Below are positions 42,772 through 52,173 of a stretch of 64,000 nucleotides of DNA, in pieces; positions within the stretch are counted from its first letter, which is position 1, and every line of letters starts with the position of its first letter. The notes beneath the pieces are model-generated. The model was not told where the DNA came from and searched no databases. It saw nothing but the letters and a program-made list of their open reading frames with translations. The position numbers and the translations under genes are program-made. The DNA is taken from assembly GCF_003610495.1 (NCBI RefSeq), contig NZ_RAPK01000008.1:233296-297295 (forward strand), in the 5' to 3' direction. The DNA is from Sinobaca qinghaiensis (GTDB taxonomy: Bacteria > Bacillota > Bacilli > Bacillales > Marinococcaceae).

Positions 42772-43968
42772 ATGACGACCCAGGGAGCACTTTCCGAACG
42801 TACCATTGATATTGTGAAAAGCACCGCCCCGGTTTTAGCAGTACATGGAGAAGCCATCACTACAAGGTTTTACGAGATGCTGTTCGAAGCCCACCCGGAG
42901 CTGCTGAACATGTTTAATCATACAAATCAGGCAACGGGTGCTCAGCCAAAAGCATTGGCACAGGCCCTTTATGCCGCAGCTTCTTATGTAGACCGACTTG
43001 AAGTACTCGAATCATTTGTAGAAAAAACCGCACAAAAACATGCAAGTGTGGGAGTAAAAGCAGAACACTATCCCATTGTCGGACACTACTTAATCAAAGC
43101 GATGGAAGACGTACTTCAGGAAAATGCCACTCCGGATATTTTGGAGGCATGGACTGAAACCTATGGTGCCATTGCTGATATTTTTATTCAGGCCGAACAG
43201 AAACTATACGAAACAAAAAACGAAGCACCTAAAGAATGGACAGGTTATAAAGACTTTACAATAGTCGATATTGTGCAGGAAAGCAGCAGAATGAAGTCTT
43301 TCTACCTTCAGCCTGCCGATAACTCCCCCCTGCCTTCTTTTCTTCCCGGACAATACGTAAGTCTGCGTTGTTCCATACCAGGAGAAGAATACACCCATGT
43401 CCGCTCCTACAGCCTGTCTGATGCTCCTGAAACCGGCTGCTATAGAATTACGGTCAAGCATGAAGAGGATGGGATCGTTTCCTCTTATCTGCATGAACAA
43501 TCAGCGGCCGGAAAGCATATTGAGCTTTCTGCTCCATACGGCTCCTTTACACTTCAAACAGATGATCGTAAACCTATTGCCTTTATCAGCGCAGGTTCCG
43601 GTCTGACGCCGCTTGTCAGCATGATAAAGTCTCTGCCGGATTCCTACGGAGCTCCTGTTACGTTTATTTACGCTGCCAAAAATCATCACCATCATCCTCT
43701 GCAGCAGGAAATCAGCAGTGCCATCCAAAAGCTTCCCGTTTCTCAGGCACTGACTTTGTATACAGCACCTGAAGCAGAACATCCATCTTCTACTCATTTC
43801 GGTACGGAAACGACGCTTACCAGGGAGGCACTTCAATCTGCCCTGCCACAGGAAGATACCCGCTGCTACGTATGTGGTCCGCCGGCTTTTGTAGAAGCAG
43901 CTGTCTCCTACCTTCATGAAATTGGCCGGGATGACATTTTCACCGAAAACTTTGTACCTGCTTCTTAG
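42772..43968 (+). CDS. hmp: Flavohaemoglobin, nitric oxide dioxygenase
   Basis: A 398-residue protein. The N-terminal globin domain (1 to about 138) has proximal haem ligand H90 in AQKHASVGV. The FAD domain has RSYSLSD (about 207-213), and the NAD domain has FISAGSGLTPLVSM and CYVCGPPAFVEA. The enzyme oxidises NO to nitrate with O2 and NAD(P)H. AAAAGGAGG precedes the ATG. A perfect palindrome of NsrR type overlaps its promoter, so induction by nitric oxide is expected. No nsrR gene is adjacent. It is monocistronic. Confidence 0.95.
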   Translation: MTTQGALSERTIDIVKSTAPVLAVHGEAITTRFYEMLFEAHPELLNMFNHTNQATGAQPKALAQALYAAASYVDRLEVLESFVEKTAQKHASVGVKAEHYPIVGHYLIKAMEDVLQENATPDILEAWTETYGAIADIFIQAEQKLYETKNEAPKEWTGYKDFTIVDIVQESSRMKSFYLQPADNSPLPSFLPGQYVSLRCSIPGEEYTHVRSYSLSDAPETGCYRITVKHEEDGIVSSYLHEQSAAGKHIELSAPYGSFTLQTDDRKPIAFISAGSGLTPLVSMIKSLPDSYGAPVTFIYAAKNHHHHPLQQEISSAIQKLPVSQALTLYTAPEAEHPSSTHFGTETTLTREALQSALPQEDTRCYVCGPPAFVEAAVSYLHEIGRDDIFTENFVPAS

Positions 43969-43987
43969 TTTTTACAAGTGAAAATAA

Positions 43988-44024
43988 AAGAAGCCGTTCC
44001 CTTTAAAGAGGGAGCGGCTTCTTT
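43988..44024. terminator. Bidirectional terminator after hmp
   Basis: GAAGCCG-TCCCT / AGGGA-CGGCTTC stem with one mismatch and one T run per strand, between convergent hmp and the FAH-family gene. Confidence 0.8.
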
Positions 44025-44780
44025 CTATTTTGTAAATGTGTTTTCCAGCGTGCCGATTTCATCAATCGTGCATTCCACTTTGTCGCCTTTTTTCACAAAT
44101 TCTGCGCCAAGCGGGCTTCCTGTTAAGATTACGTCACCAGGCTCAAGCGTCATTACTTTGGAAAGATAGGACACCATCCGCTTCAGGGAAACGATCATCA
44201 GGTCGGATTTGCTGTTCTGCTTCTCGTCTCCATTTACAAATGCTTTCACGTACACATTAAGCGGATCCAGATCGGTTTGAATCGCCGGGCCGAGCGGCGT
44301 GAACGTATCAAATGATTTACCGACGGTCCAGTGTCCGGCTTCATGGAAAAACTGCGGGGCTGTTACGTCGTTACCTACCGTGTAGCCGAGAATGCTGTCG
44401 AGCACTTCGTTTTCTTCGATATTCTTCGTGCGTTTTCCAATGACTACAGCCAGCTCAGACTCAAACTTAATCTCGTCCACTCCTTCCGGAATGCGGACTT
44501 CTGCTCCTGAACCAACCAATGAAGACGCCGGCTTGTAAAAAAAGACTGGAATCTCCGGCTGTGTATCCGGCAGATCTTTTTTATCTCCTACATAATTGGC
44601 TCCGATACCGATAATTTTTTCAGGCTCTACCGGGGCAAGCAGGGTTACATCTGCGTGATCATGTGTTTCCCCGGTTGCTTCTCTTCCTGAAAACAGATCC
44701 CCTTTAAACGGCTTCAGCCCTTCTTCGGTCCATTCTCCATAATAATGATTCGACTGATATTCATATCTGCATAGTTTCAT
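44025..44780 (-). CDS. Fumarylacetoacetate hydrolase (FAH) family protein
   Basis: A 251-residue protein with a short DUF2437-like N-domain (1-50) and the FAH catalytic domain. PEKIIGIGANYV (about 53-64), the metal ligands in EIKFESELAVVIGKRTKN (E-x-E), YTVGNDVTAPQ, GKSFDTFTPLGP, and the late DVILTGSPLGAEFVKKGDKVEC are all present. FAH members hydrolyse or decarboxylate acylpyruvates and related keto acids, for example fumarylpyruvate or oxaloacetate. It lies 29 bases after glcD, so it is probably the last gene of the glycolate operon. The substrate is unknown. Confidence 0.88.
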   Translation of the reverse strand: MKLCRYEYQSNHYYGEWTEEGLKPFKGDLFSGREATGETHDHADVTLLAPVEPEKIIGIGANYVGDKKDLPDTQPEIPVFFYKPASSLVGSGAEVRIPEGVDEIKFESELAVVIGKRTKNIEENEVLDSILGYTVGNDVTAPQFFHEAGHWTVGKSFDTFTPLGPAIQTDLDPLNVYVKAFVNGDEKQNSKSDLMIVSLKRMVSYLSKVMTLEPGDVILTGSPLGAEFVKKGDKVECTIDEIGTLENTFTK

Positions 44781-44809
44781 CGTATTCTGCCTCCATTTAT
44801 TAGGGTCTG

Positions 44810-46264
44810 TTACTGTACAGCTTTCTTTACTTCCAGGCAGCGGCCCGGCATAGGGAAAAGCTTGCCCTGATTCAATAAGTTGCCCGGATTGAACACTTCC
44901 CGGATCCTCGTCTGTGCTTCAATTTCTTCATCTGAAAAGATAAAGCGCATTTCTTCAATCTTTTCAATGCCTACACCGTGTTCTCCAGTAATGGAGCCGC
45001 CTGCATCCGAGCAGGCTTTCAAGCAGGCTGAACCGGCATCTACCGCTTTTTGGGTTTCTCCGGGATTTCTGGAATCAAACAAAATCAGCGGATGCAGATT
45101 CCCATCTCCCGCATGAAAGATGTTGGCAATACGCAGCTCATACTTGCGGCTGATCTCATTAATTTGTTCGAGCACCTCCGGCAGACGGCTTCTTGGGATC
45201 ACTCCATCCTGAACCAGATAGTCAGGAGAAATGGCTCCCATCGCCCCAAATCCGGTCTTTCGGTTCGCCCACCATCTGCCGCGCTCCGCGTCATCTTCGG
45301 CTACTTTCACTTCTTTAACATGATTGTTGCGGCAGACGGCAAGAATCTCTTCGATCTGTTCGTCAATACCAGCAGCAATTCCATCTACTTCAATCAACAG
45401 CAGTGCTGCAATATCCCGGGGGTGTCCGACAGGGAAAGATCCCTCCTCCACCCCTTCTATCGCAGTCTGGTCCATCATTTCCAGCGCCGCCGGCACGATG
45501 CCTGCGGAAATAATGTCTGATACGGCGCGGCTGCCGTCTTCTACCTGGTCAAAGTAAGCCAGTACCGTCTGCTTCATTTCAGGATTCTTTAAAATACGAA
45601 CCGTGATTTCCGTGACGACCCCAAGCGTGCCTTCCGATCCGGTAAGAAGTCCGAGCAGATCGTACCCGGGAGAGTCCGGCACGCCGTCTTCTCCAATCGA
45701 AATAATGTCTCCGTTTGGCATCACGACTTCAAGACCGAGAATATGGTTTGTCGTCACGCCGTACTTTAAACAGTGGGCACCGCCCGCATTCTCCGCTACG
45801 TTTCCACCGATAGTACATACATACTGGCTGGATGGATCCGGCGCGTAGTAATAGCCTTTACTGGAGATGGAGTTGGTTAAATGAAGATTTACATAGCCCG
45901 GCTGCACGACTGCCTTTCGATTTTCATAATCCACGCTCAGCAGCCCTTTCATTTTCACCAGACTGATAATCACCTCATTATTAAGCGGTGTAGCTCCCCC
46001 GCTTAGTCCTGTCCCGGCACCGCGTGCCAGAAAGGGAAGATCATTTTGGGCACAGTATTTCACGAGCGCCGCTACTTCTCTTGTGTTTTTTGGGAACACA
46101 ACTGCTTTCGGGGAATGCTGGTGAATCGTAAAGCCGTCACAGTTGTAGGAAAGCATGTCGACATCTTCAAACAGTACTTCTTTTTCTCCGACTATCTTAA
46201 AGAAGGCTTCAATATGGTGGTCCTGATTTGCGCTGACTTTCTTTTTTCTTCTCATTAACTGCAT
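44810..46264 (-). CDS. glcD: Glycolate oxidase subunit GlcD (FAD-linked)
   Basis: A 484-residue flavoprotein of the FAD_binding_4/FAD-oxidase_C family: LARGAGTGLSGGATPL (FAD pyrophosphate loop), CTIGGNVAENAGGAHCLKYGVTTNHILGLEVVMPNG, TGSEGTLGVVTEI and the C-terminal FHAGDGNLHPLILFD and GEHGVGIEK. It oxidises glycolate (or a related 2-hydroxy acid) to glyoxylate, with electrons passing through GlcF to the quinone pool. The ATG lies just after the glcF stop with AAAGGGG eight bases upstream. The neighbouring malate synthase G supports glyoxylate as product. Confidence 0.92.
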   Translation of the reverse strand: MQLMRRKKKVSANQDHHIEAFFKIVGEKEVLFEDVDMLSYNCDGFTIHQHSPKAVVFPKNTREVAALVKYCAQNDLPFLARGAGTGLSGGATPLNNEVIISLVKMKGLLSVDYENRKAVVQPGYVNLHLTNSISSKGYYYAPDPSSQYVCTIGGNVAENAGGAHCLKYGVTTNHILGLEVVMPNGDIISIGEDGVPDSPGYDLLGLLTGSEGTLGVVTEITVRILKNPEMKQTVLAYFDQVEDGSRAVSDIISAGIVPAALEMMDQTAIEGVEEGSFPVGHPRDIAALLLIEVDGIAAGIDEQIEEILAVCRNNHVKEVKVAEDDAERGRWWANRKTGFGAMGAISPDYLVQDGVIPRSRLPEVLEQINEISRKYELRIANIFHAGDGNLHPLILFDSRNPGETQKAVDAGSACLKACSDAGGSITGEHGVGIEKIEEMRFIFSDEEIEAQTRIREVFNPGNLLNQGKLFPMPGRCLEVKKAVQ

Positions 46265-46269
46265 GCCAT

Positions 46270-47652
46270 TTACCCCTTTCCAGAAGTTTGTAACTGCCGC
46301 TGTTCTTCTTTTTGCTTTTTATACGCCCAGTCAAGCAGCTGAATGGTGTGGACAATACGCTCGCTTCTGCCGTATTTCTGAACGCCCATCGCCATCTGCA
46401 GCATACAGCCCGGGTTCCCCATTGAGATCATTTCCAGATTTTCCGGTATATTCTCCATTTTCCGATCCAGAACAGCATTGGCCATATCAGGGTTTGTCAG
46501 GTTGTATACGCCGGCGCTTCCGCAGCAGGTATCTGCATTTGGCATATCCACAACTTCCACTCCTGGAATGTCCCGGAGAATTTGACGGGGCTCTTCTCTT
46601 ACGCCCTGTCCGTGGGCAAGGTGGCAGGCATCATGGTAGGTAATTCTTGTTTTCATCTCGGTCTGCGGTTTCTCGTACCCTGTATCGTAAAGGTACTTTG
46701 AAATATCCTGAATTTTTTCGGAAAACTCCTCGGCCTTTTCTTTCCATTCCGGCTCATCTTTAAACAGCTCCGGGTATTCCTGCAGCGCGCATCCGCAGCC
46801 AGCCGAATTAATCACGACTGTATCGGAATCGCTGAATGCTTCAATATTTTGTTTCGCCAGCTTGCGCCCGGAATCCCGGTCGCCTGCGTGCACATGAAGC
46901 GCTCCGCAACAGGTCTGGTTTTTCGGTATGACTACTTCGCTGCCATTGTGCGTCAGAACATCGATGGTGGCGTCATTAATATCGCTGAACATCACGTCCA
47001 TGATACAGCCTGTCATAAATGCCACTCTGCCTTTAACTTCGTCGCCCTTTGCAGGAATGACCGGCATGTTTTTGTATTTCTCACGAACCGGGTGGCCGAC
47101 GTTTGGCATGATGGCTTCCATACCGGAAAGGTGATCCGGCATCAGGTTCATTGCTCCGGATTTCCTGGTAAGGGACTGAAGGCCGCTGGTCTGGTAAAAG
47201 CGGAGCAGGCCGCCGACTTTATTTAGGCGGTTCGTGTGCGGAAACAGCTTCTCTAAAATAGTAGAGCTGAAAGCTTTTTTCCAGCCGGTAAGCGGTTCTG
47301 CACGGCGTATCTGGCCGCGGGCCTCTTCAATCAGTCCGCCAACTTCGACGTCGGCCGGACAGGCCGTTACGCAGGCCCGGCAGTCCAGACAGGTAAAGAC
47401 AGCGTCCGAGAAGGACTGATCCATCTTAATTTCTCCTTCAGCCACAGCGTGAATTAAATGCACGCGTCCTCTTGGCGAATGCTGCTCCTGCCCTGTTTCC
47501 AAATAGGTCGGACAGGCCTCGAGACACATGCCGCAGTGAACACAGTCATCCCATTTGGCTGGATCCGGATGGTCTTCCGGGAAATAGTTGCTTAAGCTTT
47601 TCGTCGAACAGGCCGGTTGCTTTTCCATTGTGTAATCCTTTGCCATACTCAT
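46270..47652 (-). CDS. glcF: Glycolate oxidase iron-sulfur subunit GlcF
   Basis: A protein of 460 residues from the ATG at 47652 (GGAGGG overlapping the glcE stop). Two [4Fe-4S] motifs, CVHCGMCLEACP and CLDCRACVTACP, are followed by two cysteine-rich CCG domains (QTCCGALHVHAG, CHLAHGQG, TCCGSAGVYN). It passes electrons from the flavin subunits to the respiratory chain at the membrane face. It sits between glcE and glcD with almost no gap. Confidence 0.93.
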   Translation of the reverse strand: MSMAKDYTMEKQPACSTKSLSNYFPEDHPDPAKWDDCVHCGMCLEACPTYLETGQEQHSPRGRVHLIHAVAEGEIKMDQSFSDAVFTCLDCRACVTACPADVEVGGLIEEARGQIRRAEPLTGWKKAFSSTILEKLFPHTNRLNKVGGLLRFYQTSGLQSLTRKSGAMNLMPDHLSGMEAIMPNVGHPVREKYKNMPVIPAKGDEVKGRVAFMTGCIMDVMFSDINDATIDVLTHNGSEVVIPKNQTCCGALHVHAGDRDSGRKLAKQNIEAFSDSDTVVINSAGCGCALQEYPELFKDEPEWKEKAEEFSEKIQDISKYLYDTGYEKPQTEMKTRITYHDACHLAHGQGVREEPRQILRDIPGVEVVDMPNADTCCGSAGVYNLTNPDMANAVLDRKMENIPENLEMISMGNPGCMLQMAMGVQKYGRSERIVHTIQLLDWAYKKQKEEQRQLQTSGKG

Positions 47653-47653
47653 T

Positions 47654-48949
47654 TTATATCCCTCCGACAAATCGACCCGTATTCAATATTTTTTCAGGGT
47701 CTGCTTGTTTTTTTATACCGCTCAGTAAAAAGAAATAGGATGGCTGATTTCCCCACACGCTGATCTGACGGCGTACAGCAAGCGGTAGGTGAGTAATAAC
47801 GGCATATCCGCCAAGCTCCTCCGCCTTCGCCCGGATGCTTTTAACCGCCGTAATAACTTTATCTTCCGGTCCTTCTATATACATCTTTGCTACACCATGT
47901 CCCAGTCCGCCGTGTCCATAAACCGCGGCTCCGCTCTCGTGATGAAGCCGGTCGGCTTCTACCATTAAATGAAAGACATCCATATTTTTACTGCCTGTTT
48001 TCACAGAAGCTCTAATATCAGAAGAGGAGGACGGATCTTTAGGCGACAGTTCAGTAAAGCGCTTCCAAAAAGAAACAGCTTCTTCTTTTTCCATCACAGT
48101 CATGTTCATTTCCGAAGGTTTATTTTCCACCAGCCAGTTCTCCTGAAAAGCAACCGCACTTTCCACATCTTCAAAGGCAACCGCGAGCGTATAGCTCTCT
48201 ATGTCCGCCAGTTTTTTTGATAAAGCAGGATTCATCAGCTCCAGAGATACAGGTTCAATCGTGGAATCAAGAAAACTTACGGTAAACGGACGGAGTTTCT
48301 CCCAATTTTCTTTTGAAAAAGACAGCAGCACGAGCTTTTCCTGCTTAGGGAGCGGACGCAGCTTCAAGGTAATTTCAGATATAACGCCAAGCGTTCCCAT
48401 CGAACCGACAAACAGCTTATTCATATCGTAGCCGGCAACATTTTTTACTACTTTTCCACCGGTACGGGTAATTCTTCCATCCGGATACACAACCCGCATG
48501 CCAATAACATGGTCCCTGGCGGAGCCGTACTTTAATCGCTTCGGCCCGCTGCTGTTGCTGGCAACAATGCCCCCGATCGTCGCATACTCCGGCCATTCCG
48601 GATCAAGCGAGATCATTTGGTTATGCCCGGCCAGAAATTCCTGGATGTCTTTCATTACCGTACCGGGTTTCACTGTCACTGTCATATCGCCGGGAACATG
48701 TTCGATAACACCGGCAAATTTTTCGAGACTAAGCAGAATATCGTCGCTGTCTTTTGTACCGCCGAAACCACGCTTGGTTCCGCCGCCTATAATCGAAACA
48801 CTTTTGCCATTTTCACTCGCATACGTCAGAATACGGGCAATTTCATCTTCTGTTTCCGGATATACCGTATGCTCCCCTCCATTTCCCAGCGCATGACCCT
48901 GCGCTGTTTTCATAATCTGCTGCGGTGATACTACTTCTTCAAGTTCCAT
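47654..48949 (-). CDS. glcE: Glycolate oxidase FAD-binding subunit, GlcE-like
   Basis: A protein of 431 residues from the ATG at 48949, one base after the GntR regulator stop, with AAGGAG inside the end of that gene; a much longer frame overlaps the regulator and is rejected. FAD-binding motif VSIIGGGTKRGFGG; WPEYATIGGIVASNSSGPKRLKYGSARDHVIGMRVVYPDG and NVAGYDMNKLFVGSMGTLGVI match GlcE. It is shorter than GlcD and lacks the late FHAGDGN motif, as is usual for GlcE. It forms the glycolate oxidase complex with GlcD and GlcF. Confidence 0.9.
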   Translation of the reverse strand: MELEEVVSPQQIMKTAQGHALGNGGEHTVYPETEDEIARILTYASENGKSVSIIGGGTKRGFGGTKDSDDILLSLEKFAGVIEHVPGDMTVTVKPGTVMKDIQEFLAGHNQMISLDPEWPEYATIGGIVASNSSGPKRLKYGSARDHVIGMRVVYPDGRITRTGGKVVKNVAGYDMNKLFVGSMGTLGVISEITLKLRPLPKQEKLVLLSFSKENWEKLRPFTVSFLDSTIEPVSLELMNPALSKKLADIESYTLAVAFEDVESAVAFQENWLVENKPSEMNMTVMEKEEAVSFWKRFTELSPKDPSSSSDIRASVKTGSKNMDVFHLMVEADRLHHESGAAVYGHGGLGHGVAKMYIEGPEDKVITAVKSIRAKAEELGGYAVITHLPLAVRRQISVWGNQPSYFFLLSGIKKQADPEKILNTGRFVGGI

Positions 48950-48950
48950 A

Positions 48951-49670
48951 TTAAACACTCCTTTCCTTATCTTCCCAGAGAATACTTTCCTGCATCTTTT
49001 CTTCAACAAATGATAAATGATCCACCATCGCCCTCCGCGCATTTTCTGGATCTGCCTCCTGTACGAAGCGGGCAATAGCGGCATGCTGGTCAATAATTTT
49101 TTGAGAGGAAGCCGGTTCCGCTGCTAAATACAGGTGAAAATCGATCATTGCTTTTTTCGTCGTCGATGACAGAAATTCCATCAGCTGCACAAGAATCGTA
49201 TTTCCCGCGGCTTTGGCGATTGATTGATGAAAAGCGTAATCAAGCTCCCAGCTGTCCGGTTCAAGCGTCGTCTCCATCGCTTCTGCTGCCTGAACTACTG
49301 CATCAGCCTGCTCAGGTGTCCGATAGCTTGCTGCTTCTTTCACCATTTCTGTTTCCAGCATTTTTCTTACTTGAAACAGCTCCTGAATGGCCTGCTGATC
49401 AGGAAGCAGGGCTCCTGAGTGAAAAAGCTTTGCTGCATCAAAGGGGGATACAAAGGTGCCTTCTCCTTTTTTCACATAAACAAGCCCTTTTCCTTTCAAC
49501 GTTGAAATGGCATCTCTTACGGCTGACCTTCCTGTTTCAAACAGATCACACAGCTCGCGGACAGACGGCAGCTTTTCATGGGCTTTGAATGTGCCGGTTT
49601 GAATCTGTGTTTCCAATTCAGCAGCTACGTGCTCGGAAATATGAACAACGGGAACTTTTTCCACCTCCAT
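48951..49670 (-). CDS. GntR/FadR-subfamily transcriptional regulator of the glycolate operon
   Basis: A protein of 239 residues from the ATG at 49670 (AAAGGAG eight bases upstream). The N-terminal winged helix has LPSVRELCDLFETGRSAVRDAISTLKGKGLVYVKKGEGTFV (about 36-76). The C-terminal FCD ligand domain has LDYAFHQSIAKAAGNTILVQL and a metal-binding His late in the domain (DQHAAIARF, MVDHLSFVE). GlcC, LldR and PdhR belong here and respond to small 2-hydroxy or keto acids. It is first in the operon ahead of glcE-glcF-glcD, so it probably regulates them and itself. Confidence 0.9.
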   Translation of the reverse strand: MEVEKVPVVHISEHVAAELETQIQTGTFKAHEKLPSVRELCDLFETGRSAVRDAISTLKGKGLVYVKKGEGTFVSPFDAAKLFHSGALLPDQQAIQELFQVRKMLETEMVKEAASYRTPEQADAVVQAAEAMETTLEPDSWELDYAFHQSIAKAAGNTILVQLMEFLSSTTKKAMIDFHLYLAAEPASSQKIIDQHAAIARFVQEADPENARRAMVDHLSFVEEKMQESILWEDKERSV

Positions 49671-49696
49671 AATCAGTCTCCTTTCTTCGTTATCAC

Positions 49697-49707
49697 ATAT
49701 CAGACAA
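49697..49707 (-). promoter_or_regulatory. Candidate GntR operator half-palindrome
   Basis: TTGTCTGATAT on the minus strand, 27 bases before the GntR-gene start. Its left half equals the TTGTC half of TTGTCTGACAA-type sites used by several FadR-subfamily regulators; the right half is degenerate. Confidence 0.25.
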
Positions 49708-49768
49708 CCTGCCTTGAAAAGAAAAGCCGATCCTTGCGAAACAGGTACCGGCTTGCTGCAGTTCATGG

Positions 49769-49804
49769 TAAAAAAGGACCACTAATCACGTGATCCTTTT
49801 TTAT
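49769..49804. terminator. Terminator of malate synthase G
   Basis: AAAAAGGATCAC/GTGGTCCTTTTT stem with one mismatch, with a T run on the minus strand next to the glcB stop. Confidence 0.75.
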
Positions 49805-49806
49805 TG

Positions 49807-51987
49807 TTATTTTCTTCCGCTGACCAATGCTTCTTTCACTTCACGGCGTCTTCTGTGCAGAATCGGCTCCGTGTAGCCGCTTGGCTGTTCGGTTCCTTTA
49901 AACACAAGATCACGGGCAGCCTGGAAAGCAATTGACTGATCCGGATCGTCACTCATATTTCTATAATCCGCATCATCGGCATTCTGCTCGTCCACCACTT
50001 TTGCCATCCGGAGCAGCGTTTCTTCAATCTGCTCTCTTGTGCATATGCCCTGATGAAGCCAGTTTGTCATGTGCTGGCTGGAAATACGGAGGGTTGCTCT
50101 GTCTTCCATTAAGCCGACGTTGTTAATATCAGGCACTGTAGAGCAGCCTACGCCGTGCTCTACCCAGCGTACAACGTATCCTAAAAGTCCCTGGGCATTA
50201 TTATCAAGCTCTTCCTGGATGTCCGTTCTGTTCCAGTCCGCCTTCTTATCAACTGGAATAGTAAGAATATTATCTTTATGATCTTCATTCCGTCCGGCCA
50301 GCTCTTCCTGCACCTCGTGAACATTCACTTCATGATAATGAAGGGCATGCAGGGTAGCGGCTGTCGGCGAAGGAACCCATGCCGTATTGGCACCTGCTTT
50401 AAGCTGTCCGCTCTTTTGTTCAAGCATCAGTGCCATCAGCGAAGGCATGGCCCACATTCCTTTTCCAATCTGAGCTCTGCCTTTGAGGCCTGCACCCAGT
50501 CCTACATCTACGTTTGATTTCTCATAGCTGCCAAGCCAGATGGATGATTTCATTTCGCTTTTACGGATCATCGGACCACATTCCATGGACGTATGAATTT
50601 CATCGCCTGTTCTATCGAGGAAGCCTGTATTAATGAATACGACTCTTTCTTTTACTTCTTTGATGCAGTTTTTCAGGTTGATTGTCGTGCGGCGTTCTTC
50701 ATCCATGACGCCGATCTTTAACGTATTGCGCTTTAATTCAAGCAGATCTTCAATACGTTCGAACAATTTGTTGGCAAATGCCACTTCCCTGGAACCATGC
50801 ATTTTCGGCTTCACGATATAAATGGATCCTTCTCTTGAGTTGTGCAGTTCGCCGGTACCGAGAACGTCATGCTTGGCGGCAAGGCTTGTGATGACACCGT
50901 CCATAATGCCTTCCGGTATTTCATTTCCGTTTTCATCCAGAATCGCATCTGTTGTCATAAGGTGGCCTACGTTTCTCATAAAGAGAAGCGCCCTGCCGTG
51001 CAGATTCATTTTTCCACCGTCGAGGGACGTATACTCGCGGTCGGCATTCAACTTTCTTGTCATCGTTTTGCCGCCTTTATTAAATTCAGCGGTAAGCGTA
51101 CCTTTCATCAGGCCTAAAATGTTGCTGTATACGTTCGTCTTGTCTTCTGCGTCTACAGCGGCTACCGAGTCTTCGCAGTCAATGATAGTCGTTGTTGCCG
51201 ATTCCAGCACAACATCTTTTACGCCGGCTCCATCGGTTTTACCGATTGGATGGCTGCGGTCAATTTGTATATCTGCATGCAGGTTATTATGCTTAAGCAG
51301 AATGGAAGACGGCTCTTCAGCAGAACCCTGATAGCCTTGAAGCTGGCTTTCATCTTCAAGGGGCACGGTATCTCCGTTCTCCAGCTTCACGTGCAGGCTT
51401 TTCCCTGAAATGCTGTACTGTACAGCATCTGCGTGGGAGGCGCCTTTAAGCGGAATGGTTTTATCAAGAAATGATTTTGCATATTCTACCACTTTGGCCC
51501 CGCGCTTTGGATTGTATTCCGAGCCTGCTTCGGCCCCTCCTTCGTCGCTGATCACATCTGTTCCGTACAATGCATCGTACAGACTTCCCCAGCGGGCGTT
51601 GGCCGCATTGGCCGCATATCTCTTATTGTCAGCCGGAACAACAAGCTGTGGTCCTGCCTGACTGGTAATTTCTTCATCTACATTGTTTGTGCTGATCTTA
51701 AAATCATCCGCTTCCGGCTCTAAGTAGCCGATGGATTCAAGAAACGATTTGTATCTTCCAAAATCCCCCTGGCCGTTTTCTTTATGCCAGTGGTCAATTT
51801 TTTCCTGAAGCTCATCTCTTGTTTCCAAAAGTTTTTTATTTTCCGGGATTAAATCATGAAGCAGCTCATCAAAACCTTTCCAGAATGTTTCCTGGTTCAG
51901 CCCGCTTTCGGGAAGCGCCTCATTGTTCACAAAGTCATAAAGTTCGGAAGCCACCTGGAGTCGTCCGATTTTCTGGTAATTCTGCAT
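49807..51987 (-). CDS. glcB: Malate synthase G
   Basis: A 726-residue protein, the length of isoform G. Recognisable segments are [18 protein letters not shown] (about 129-146), [25 protein letters not shown] (the metal-binding Glu/Asp region), [21 protein letters not shown] (catalytic Arg region), [38 protein letters not shown], and the C-terminal [26 protein letters not shown]. It condenses glyoxylate with acetyl-CoA to malate. Next to glcDEF, it completes a glycolate-to-malate route. AGGAGG precedes the ATG. A LysR-type gene is divergent from it. Confidence 0.96.
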   Translation of the reverse strand: MQNYQKIGRLQVASELYDFVNNEALPESGLNQETFWKGFDELLHDLIPENKKLLETRDELQEKIDHWHKENGQGDFGRYKSFLESIGYLEPEADDFKISTNNVDEEITSQAGPQLVVPADNKRYAANAANARWGSLYDALYGTDVISDEGGAEAGSEYNPKRGAKVVEYAKSFLDKTIPLKGASHADAVQYSISGKSLHVKLENGDTVPLEDESQLQGYQGSAEEPSSILLKHNNLHADIQIDRSHPIGKTDGAGVKDVVLESATTTIIDCEDSVAAVDAEDKTNVYSNILGLMKGTLTAEFNKGGKTMTRKLNADREYTSLDGGKMNLHGRALLFMRNVGHLMTTDAILDENGNEIPEGIMDGVITSLAAKHDVLGTGELHNSREGSIYIVKPKMHGSREVAFANKLFERIEDLLELKRNTLKIGVMDEERRTTINLKNCIKEVKERVVFINTGFLDRTGDEIHTSMECGPMIRKSEMKSSIWLGSYEKSNVDVGLGAGLKGRAQIGKGMWAMPSLMALMLEQKSGQLKAGANTAWVPSPTAATLHALHYHEVNVHEVQEELAGRNEDHKDNILTIPVDKKADWNRTDIQEELDNNAQGLLGYVVRWVEHGVGCSTVPDINNVGLMEDRATLRISSQHMTNWLHQGICTREQIEETLLRMAKVVDEQNADDADYRNMSDDPDQSIAFQAARDLVFKGTEQPSGYTEPILHRRRREVKEALVSGRK

Positions 51988-52037
51988 ATATACATTCCTC
52001 CTTCAGGAATTAGTTGGATAATATATTTTATTTTCTG

Positions 52038-52066
52038 ATTATATCCATTGTATATGAAAGCGCTAT
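52038..52066 (-). promoter_or_regulatory. Probable glcB promoter (weak -35)
   Basis: TATAAT at 52043-52038 on the minus strand. The -35 position at 17-bp spacing (ATAGCG) is poor, as is common for promoters activated by a LysR-type regulator. Confidence 0.35.
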
Positions 52067-52173
52067 TTTATAAAAATACTTATCTGGAATACGTGTTATG
52101 CCTTTTGGCTATAGAAAAGAAATGAATACACGTTATAATAGAAAGAAAGCGATTTCTAAAAGGAGAGAACACC

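Noticed and set aside
49773-49796. Second parS-like CACGTG near the malate synthase terminator
   Set aside because: Only ATCACGTGAT is palindromic; the outer TGTTT/AAACA bases of parS are absent.
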